Assembly: GCA_964442965.1 (NCBI GenBank)
Contig: CAYUBE010000014.1
Location: 1 to 24,876, forward strand
Origin: CAJAQL01 sp964442965
GTDB lineage: Bacteria > Patescibacteriota > Minisyncoccia > UBA6257 > 2-01-FULL-56-20
DNA length: 24,876 nt
Direction: 5' to 3'
Shown here: piece by piece, positions 20,262 through 24,876 of the stretch
How positions within the stretch are numbered: the first letter of the stretch is position 1
Layout: the number at the start of each line of letters is the position of its first letter
Position numbers and translations under genes: made by a program
The notes under the pieces: model-generated
Databases searched by the model: none
What the model saw: only the letters and a program-made list of their open reading frames with translations
Told to the model about the DNA's origin: nothing

Positions 20262-22351
20262 TATTTATTTTCTTCAGAATTCGATGGTACGAAAGTTTCG
20301 TCAAAGAAGAATTTTCCAAGATCGTTCATGGCAAGTAGATGTATTTGCATTATTTTCGTATCAAGAGCGTTATCAACCGCATCCGCTTTGAACCCCTCTG
20401 GGTCTCTCTTCTGAAGCTCGTGGAGTATCTGCTTTGTAAATATATCTACATACCTCTGGAAGAGATAATCTCTCCACCTTACAGAATGATCGGCATATCT
20501 ACTTAAAATTGCTTTGGCTAAGGGGCTCTGAGTATTGATCCAATAAATTCCCTCAGCAACATCTTGAACTCTTTGATAAACCAACGGATTTCTTTCCGTC
20601 AGAGTTACTGTCCCTCCGGGACTAATTCCAAGGGGGTCTGGGTCTGTACCAGATAACAATACTCGTGGAGTTTTTGGTTTTTTTGATTTGTCGCCTGAGC
20701 TCGGTTCAACAACGCGAAGCGTTATTTCCGCTTTAAGTTTGCCAATTTTTGCTATCAATTTTCCTTCCTGTCCAACTTCTTCGCCGCTCACAAAAGTATT
20801 CAGTACCGCAACATTTTCCCCCTTCGGAGTTGTGCGTAAGCTGTCTGATTTGATTTTTAACTCTTCGTCTGCGGCCTTAATTTTGGGATTGTCTACCGTC
20901 AAAGAGATAATACTTCCGATTGGTATTGGTTCGGGCACCAAGGCCTTAAGTGTTATTTTCTTTTCTTCACCTTTGATAATTTCTGCAAGCGTAAAACTAA
21001 ACGCCAATCCATTTTCTGGAGCTTCTAAGACCTTTCTTCCCCATCCATCTTTATCGTCCCTATCATCAAAATCGCCGCCGTTACCCTGTGTTAGATCGCT
21101 CATAATTTTACTCATAAAGCGATCCTTCCATTTATTCAAATAATTGTTGAACGCGGCAGATATCTTCTTATGGTCAGCTTCCTGTTCGGCTTTTTCTTTA
21201 GAAACTATCTCGCCAGCGATTTCATCCATTTTTGCCCTTATCCATTCAATAAGAGCATTACTCCTTGAATTCGGCACCAACTTAGCTCTATCGTTTTTTA
21301 CACAATCCATTTCTGGATCTTCTAAAATTGGACATTCGCATTCTCCGTACAAAAACGATGCTTGTGGGAAAGTGCCAACCCCAATCTCAAGCAACTGATA
21401 AGAAGCCAGTACGCCGATTTCTCCGACAATATCGACCCTATTTAAATCGCCCAATCTGCTACCCTTAGTCAATGCCTCATCCGACGTTTTAACAATCAAT
21501 TTTCCTGGGTATGAGTATTTCCCATTGGTCATCGAAACGATGACTTCCTCTCCATCTTCAAAATATTTCAATTCCTTCGGTATTTCGAAAATCCTAGGAG
21601 CTTCAAATCCGACGAGAGGCTTTAGTTCGTCTGGTTTTAAAAGAATATAATCGCTGTCATTGTGGGAAACCCAAACGTTTATTCTTGAAAGAATTCTCCT
21701 CGCTTGAGGGTGATTTTTAAATCTACTTAGCAACTTACCGAATTTTATCTTATTTTTCATACCCTCAGGGCCAGTCCCTCTAACAACGGTAAATCCGGTT
21801 TCTCCAGCCAAAATCATTTTCTTCACTTCATCAGGAAAGAAGATGTCTGATATACCAGCCATTTTAATAGCTTTCGATGGCTCAACCTTTTTTGCCTTAA
21901 AACCCTCAGCAAATCCATATTTTTTCTTTTCATTGAAACCAAAAATGTTCAAGTAACCATCTTTATAAGTTACAAAGTGAGAAGTCGAAAACATCTGACG
22001 CATATAGAACTTTCCTCCATTACCATGACCACCGTACACTCTTTTCTTTAATCCGCGCTTGGCGGCCTCTGGGTCTCCCCACCTCTTAAAGGCTTTATCA
22101 ATATGAAGCTGACTCATCCCAACAAAATCGACGACCTCCAAAATCGCGTCGTTCTTATCGCCATCCTTCATTCTTACAATAACGTACTGCTTCGCGTCGG
22201 GGACATCGGCTGTGATGTAAGCATCAACGGAGTTCTTCAACCACTCAGCGAGCCCTTTTTCGTGATCGAATTGAAACTCTCTTCCGATGATGTCAAAGAA
22301 GTTATCATCGACGACATTTGCCTCCTCCTTAATCTTTAAAGATGTAGCCAT
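20261..22351 (-). CDS. GHKL (MORC/MutL/Hsp90-like) ATPase
   Basis: This 696-aa protein has a complete N-terminal GHKL ATP-binding fold. Motif I is EWLKNSVDA (E36, N40, D43), motif II is VVDFVGMS (D75, G78), and motif III is GGHGNGGK (107-114). The region to about residue 300 continues in the MORC/MutL style. A central charged coiled segment (370-420) follows, then an Ig-like beta domain (about 440-560). The C-terminal domain of about 120 residues carries YWINTQSPLAKAI. MORC-like ATPases occur in bacterial restriction-type systems (Iyer, Abhiman and Aravind, 2008) and clamp or compact DNA upon ATP binding. It overlaps the downstream nuclease gene by 1 nt and follows the winged-helix-like gene by 5 nt. 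Confidence 0.85.
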   Translation of the reverse strand: MATSLKIKEEANVVDDNFFDIIGREFQFDHEKGLAEWLKNSVDAYITADVPDAKQYVIVRMKDGDKNDAILEVVDFVGMSQLHIDKAFKRWGDPEAAKRGLKKRVYGGHGNGGKFYMRQMFSTSHFVTYKDGYLNIFGFNEKKKYGFAEGFKAKKVEPSKAIKMAGISDIFFPDEVKKMILAGETGFTVVRGTGPEGMKNKIKFGKLLSRFKNHPQARRILSRINVWVSHNDSDYILLKPDELKPLVGFEAPRIFEIPKELKYFEDGEEVIVSMTNGKYSYPGKLIVKTSDEALTKGSRLGDLNRVDIVGEIGVLASYQLLEIGVGTFPQASFLYGECECPILEDPEMDCVKNDRAKLVPNSRSNALIEWIRAKMDEIAGEIVSKEKAEQEADHKKISAAFNNYLNKWKDRFMSKIMSDLTQGNGGDFDDRDDKDGWGRKVLEAPENGLAFSFTLAEIIKGEEKKITLKALVPEPIPIGSIISLTVDNPKIKAADEELKIKSDSLRTTPKGENVAVLNTFVSGEEVGQEGKLIAKIGKLKAEITLRVVEPSSGDKSKKPKTPRVLLSGTDPDPLGISPGGTVTLTERNPLVYQRVQDVAEGIYWINTQSPLAKAILSRYADHSVRWRDYLFQRYVDIFTKQILHELQKRDPEGFKADAVDNALDTKIMQIHLLAMNDLGKFFFDETFVPSNSEENK

Positions 22352-22356
22352 ATTAT

Positions 22357-22980
22357 TTATTGTTCAAAATATTCGACTATATTTTTAAATTTTTCTTCCA
22401 CAAGAAACTTATAATAATTGACTGTCTTTAGATCAAGGTCAGATTTATTCTCTACTTCTTCTAATTCTTTAACGGCCTCTTTTACAGTATTTAGTCTCCC
22501 TATAAAATCGCTCTTCGCAGTTCTCGGAGTAACCCCTAAGTATGTATAAAAATCTGTGTCGTTTATTTTTTCGGTTTTACCCTCCAAAAACAATTGGAAG
22601 CCTTCTGTCTTTCGAATTCTTTCAATCTCCTTATTGGCAAAGCGAGAAAGCTTCTCGGGGGGGACGGATTTGTTATCCATATTCGAGTCAAGAAGTTTTC
22701 CAACGTAGTCCAGCCCTTTATCCGTTAATGAAAATATCTTATTACTGTAATTTATTTTCCCGGACTTTTTCATCTCTCCTCTATAAAACTCGTGATTGAC
22801 TCCCTCTGAATCAGGATATTCTGGATAGCCACGCATTGCGAAATCCTTAGGGTATTTTTTAAATAGAGCAACAACGATGTCCTCGTAATGTAAATTTTTC
22901 GTTGTTCCTCCTGAAAGCTCAAAAAGGACTACCAGTATCTTGTCTGTCCTCGATAGGTTTTGCTGAAAATGTTTATTCAT
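22357..22980 (-). CDS. Winged-helix-like protein of the GHKL operon
   Basis: This 207-aa protein has an N-terminal region (about residues 8-98) that looks like a winged helix: helices around TDKILVVLFEL and LHYEDIVVALFKKYP, then a strand pair near KINYSNKIFSLTDKGLDYV. The C-terminal half (100-207) is charged and helical, with ANKEIERIRKTEGF and ending VEYFEQ. I do not recognise a named family. It starts 5 nt after the 74-aa gene and ends 5 nt before the GHKL ATPase gene, so it is part of the same operon. A role as DNA-binding specificity subunit or regulator is a guess from the fold. Confidence 0.7.
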   Translation of the reverse strand: MNKHFQQNLSRTDKILVVLFELSGGTTKNLHYEDIVVALFKKYPKDFAMRGYPEYPDSEGVNHEFYRGEMKKSGKINYSNKIFSLTDKGLDYVGKLLDSNMDNKSVPPEKLSRFANKEIERIRKTEGFQLFLEGKTEKINDTDFYTYLGVTPRTAKSDFIGRLNTVKEAVKELEEVENKSDLDLKTVNYYKFLVEEKFKNIVEYFEQ

Positions 22981-22985
22981 GGCAA

Positions 22986-23210
22986 CTATAATTTAAACTC
23001 TTTATTTTTAGGAAAGTGGAACTTTGCCTTCGTCTCTCTGACTCGTCGCTCGACCTCGGCAAAAATCTTGTTGATCTCATCCTCTGAGTAGTCGTAGGCA
23101 CTCCGATTAGAGCAATTACCTAAGACTTTGAGTTTCTGCAAAATGGCGTTTGTCCTTTGGGTGGCTAGACGCTTAAATCTTTCCTTTTTTTGGTTTTGAG
23201 CTTCATTCAT
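22986..23210 (-). CDS. Small helical protein heading the GHKL operon
   Basis: This 74-aa basic protein reads as an N-terminal helix (KKERFKRLATQRTNAILQKL), then LGNCSNRSAYDYSEDEINKI and a long helix (FAEVERRVRETKAKF). The pattern RxNxxLxxLxxLGNxSNRSxYxY resembles short proteins that I recall from phage and mobile-element contexts, but I know no function. Its Asn/Tyr-rich centre is distinctive. It is the first gene of a four-gene minus-strand operon with 5-nt and 1-nt junctions. Upstream is a 7-bp inverted repeat (23237-23268), so it could be an autoregulator or a small partner of the ATPase. Confidence 0.7.
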   Translation of the reverse strand: MNEAQNQKKERFKRLATQRTNAILQKLKVLGNCSNRSAYDYSEDEINKIFAEVERRVRETKAKFHFPKNKEFKL

Positions 23211-23236
23211 ACGAATAATCTATGTATTTAATAAAT

Positions 23237-23268
23237 AATATCGACTTTTAATAAGGGTAGCCGATATT
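23237..23268. promoter_or_regulatory. Inverted repeat upstream of the GHKL operon, possible operator
   Basis: AATATCG (23237-23243) and CGATATT (23262-23268) are separated by 18 nt and lie 27-58 bp upstream of the first start codon, within AT-rich sequence. It may bind an operon regulator or overlap the promoter. No confident -35/-10 was identified. Confidence 0.4.
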
Positions 23269-23352
23269 TACTAAAAAGTAAACTCCCTTATGTGTGGACA
23301 GTTATTAAACAATATTTGATGGGCTCCGTATAGAGGGAGCTATAATCGCATC

Positions 23353-23387
23353 TTGCCCGCGCAACGGGAGGGTTGGGGCAAGGGCAA
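23353..23387. ncRNA. Conserved hairpin motif, copy B
   Basis: Stem TTGCCC/GGGCAA closes a 23-nt loop with blocks GCGCA, CGGG and TTGGGGCAA. It is the partner of 18494-18532: same loop length and blocks, stem bases changed on both sides. Further paired pieces follow, gcgacggc with gccgttgc (about 23398-23405 and 23465-23472) and aaatcac/gtgattt. The spacer may therefore hold a larger structured RNA or a plasmid-type origin. Confidence 0.5.
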
Positions 23388-23530
23388 ATACCTTATAGCG
23401 ACGGCAGAAAAACAGCGGCGCAGGCCGAATTGGAAATCACGAAGTGATTTTCGATGAGGATAGCCGTTGCGACGATGTCTTTCTGATGGAGCGATAATCC
23501 TCCAAGGTCTTATTCGAATGCGCCATGTTC
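23388..23530. other. Structured spacer downstream of the DUF488 gene
   Basis: No gene is supported. It includes gcgacggc...gccgttgc (with one G-U) enclosing an aaatcac-gaa-gtgattt hairpin. Nothing else is clear. Confidence 0.4.
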
Positions 23531-24094
23531 TTACGTCGTGACTTCTTTCGAGATGGGATACACTAGCTTTCCCTTCCGTACGCGAAGGAAGGGCGTATAA
23601 CGGTGTTCGTGCATGTTCTTTGCACTCATAATATGGAAAACGCGCACGCCTTTTTTCTTTAATGCGTCAGCGACAAGCGATCGGTGGCATCGCCACGGCA
23701 CCGCCTCCGCGCACATAATTGCGGTTTTTGAATGTGAGGCAAGTGCCATAAGTTTTGCGAGGCCTTTTTCAAAATTATCCGTCTGCATGTAGTCGGCGAA
23801 ACCTCGAAACGAAGCGTTCCTCCATCCAAGATTCACTGAATCTTTTTTTGTGCGGCGAAGTCCTCCGAGAAGCGGCTCGTGAACGTAGGCGACGCGGTTT
23901 TTCCGTAACGTTGTTGCGAGCCGAGCTTCGTTGAACTGCGGATTATGCCGCGATTTCGGGATTGTGCGGATATCGACGACACGACGGATTCCATGCGCAC
24001 GGAGCAGCTCAACGAATTCCTTTGATGTATGGGTGGAATGACCGACGGTGTAAATGTCCTTGGGCTTTTCGGCTTTTGGTTTAGTATTTTTCAT
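23531..24094 (-). CDS. DUF488 family protein
   Basis: This 187-aa soluble protein opens with the family's YTVGHSTHTSKEFVELLRAHG and VVDIRTIPKSRHNPQFN (DIR-x(2)-P-x-SR). It continues with YVHEPLLGGLRR, GFADYM and the C-terminal AIMCAEAVPWRCHRSLVADAL, the Cys/Arg/His cluster that recalls a small-molecule or nucleic-acid enzyme. Function is unknown. DUF488 proteins turn up in stress and mobile contexts. It starts 12 nt after the stop of the replication-relaxation-like gene on the same strand, so the two are probably cotranscribed. Confidence 0.92.
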   Translation of the reverse strand: MKNTKPKAEKPKDIYTVGHSTHTSKEFVELLRAHGIRRVVDIRTIPKSRHNPQFNEARLATTLRKNRVAYVHEPLLGGLRRTKKDSVNLGWRNASFRGFADYMQTDNFEKGLAKLMALASHSKTAIMCAEAVPWRCHRSLVADALKKKGVRVFHIMSAKNMHEHRYTPFLRVRKGKLVYPISKEVTT

Positions 24095-24106
24095 ATGTTC
24101 TTTATC

Positions 24107-24876
24107 TTATAAAATCCCCTTCGGCAGATCGTCCTTCGGCGACTTCCATATCGGCTCGAAAATCGCCTCCGGCTTCACAATGGAATAATTCTTGTCGGGC
24201 GTAAACAGAAACATATTGCTGCCCTTCTTGTCGGTGCTGGCTTCTTCGGAGGCGATTCTTAGATTCTCGCTCCGCGTTTCGTTCGGGGTTACGGTGATAA
24301 CTCTGAAATTGGTAAATCCCAAAGTGTCCTTGATCCGTTCCTCCCGCCACCATCGCCAATAGAGCTTCAGCTTGTCCACGAACCTTTCTTCCGTCATTGT
24401 GCCTCGATCAACTTCAAGGAAAACCGGATATTCGTACCCGTTGTATTGAAGGACGAAGAAACCATCCGGCACGAGTTCGGGATTTTGGCCGTGCCGTCCC
24501 ATAAGTGCGTACTTCAAGTCGTAGCCCTGCAACCATCGTTCAAGTTTCAGGTCGTCCCGTTTCCGTGTGGCGAGCGTGAGGCACACTTTGAACTGCGAGA
24601 TCATCAGAGCGTGGGCGATCAAAGGCAGGGAGCGTTCGATCTCCCGCAGGCGACGCAACACCGCTTGGTACTGCCCCGCGTCCCCGAAGACGGCTTCCAC
24701 TCCCTGCTTGCCGAGAGAATAGACGATATGCGAAGAAGGCAACTTGGAGCGGCTCTGGTTCTTAGGCCTGTCGAGATAGCCTAGGTCATACATCGCGGCA
24801 AGCCGACGAAGGAAATTTCGTCTGCCTCCGGGGTGCAAGGCAAGGATTTGCTCGGTGTTGAGGAATCGGGATTCTC
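24107..24876 (-). CDS. Replication-relaxation-like protein (5' end cut by window)
   Basis: A partial protein of at least 256 aa, reading from the window edge (first complete codon at 24874) as ESRFLNTEQILALHPGGRRN. This is the winged-helix opening of the replication-relaxation family. The continuation RRLAAMYDLGYLDRPKNQ and GYEYPVFLEVDRGTMTEERF fits the two-domain layout, with the second part resembling a restriction-like fold (D-G-F-F-V ... L-E-V-D-R-G). These proteins are found on plasmids and integrated elements. The TTG at 24838 is internal, not the start. It supports the view that this edge belongs to a plasmid-derived or conjugative-type region. Confidence 0.75.
   Translation of the reverse strand, partial: ESRFLNTEQILALHPGGRRNFLRRLAAMYDLGYLDRPKNQSRSKLPSSHIVYSLGKQGVEAVFGDAGQYQAVLRRLREIERSLPLIAHALMISQFKVCLTLATRKRDDLKLERWLQGYDLKYALMGRHGQNPELVPDGFFVLQYNGYEYPVFLEVDRGTMTEERFVDKLKLYWRWWREERIKDTLGFTNFRVITVTPNETRSENLRIASEEASTDKKGSNMFLFTPDKNYSIVKPEAIFEPIWKSPKDDLPKGIL

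Overview
The window most likely comes from a Patescibacteria/CPR (Parcubacteria-like) chromosome. This is inferred from several features. tRNA and tmRNA genes lack an encoded CCA, and a tRNA gene is interrupted by a group I intron. Small GIY-YIG and HNH nuclease genes are frequent. There is a B12-dependent (class II) ribonucleotide reductase, and spacers are compact. Many genes start about 6 nt after a promoter -10 box with no ribosome binding site. TGA is used as a stop, so the Gracilibacteria/Absconditabacteria recoding is not present.

Positions 1-14600 are the core half. In order they hold tRNA-Thr, an AI-2E/PerM-type membrane protein, a small P-loop kinase, lexA with a small partner gene, two tandem GIY-YIG genes, tmRNA (ssrA), a conserved hypothetical gene, a bacterial PH-domain membrane protein and infC. 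Next comes an 820-base spacer with a short ORF and a likely small RNA, then rpmI-rplT bracketed by two nearly identical 174-bp repeats. A third GIY-YIG gene, a NUDIX hydrolase, DNA polymerase X, nrdJ, a secreted Ser/Thr-rich protein and an HNH nuclease follow.

Positions 14645-24876 are accessory. A tRNA-Asn(GUU) gene carries a 209-nt group I intron between anticodon bases 35 and 36. Its 3' end is the edge of an insertion with a large serine recombinase whose C-terminus reads into the tRNA. A divergent cassette follows: XRE regulator, Shedu-type (DUF4263) nuclease, and a protein with a HEPN-like RNxxxH motif. A 115-bp inverted copy of the recombinase 3' end closes this module. Next is a tight four-gene minus-strand operon: a 74-aa protein, a winged-helix-like protein, a GHKL (MORC/MutL-like) ATPase, and an unusual fusion of DnaA domain IV, sigma region 4-like HTH, zinc ribbon and HNH nuclease. 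A DUF488 gene and a replication-relaxation-type protein cut by the window edge complete the region.

My main candidate for an undescribed system is the GHKL ATPase + DnaA/sigma4/HNH operon (18999-23210), sitting beside a Shedu/HEPN cassette in a recombinase-driven island. Two similar GC-rich hairpins with compensating stem changes (18494-18532 and 23353-23387) lie in the spacers at the module borders and may be part of how these modules move or are regulated.
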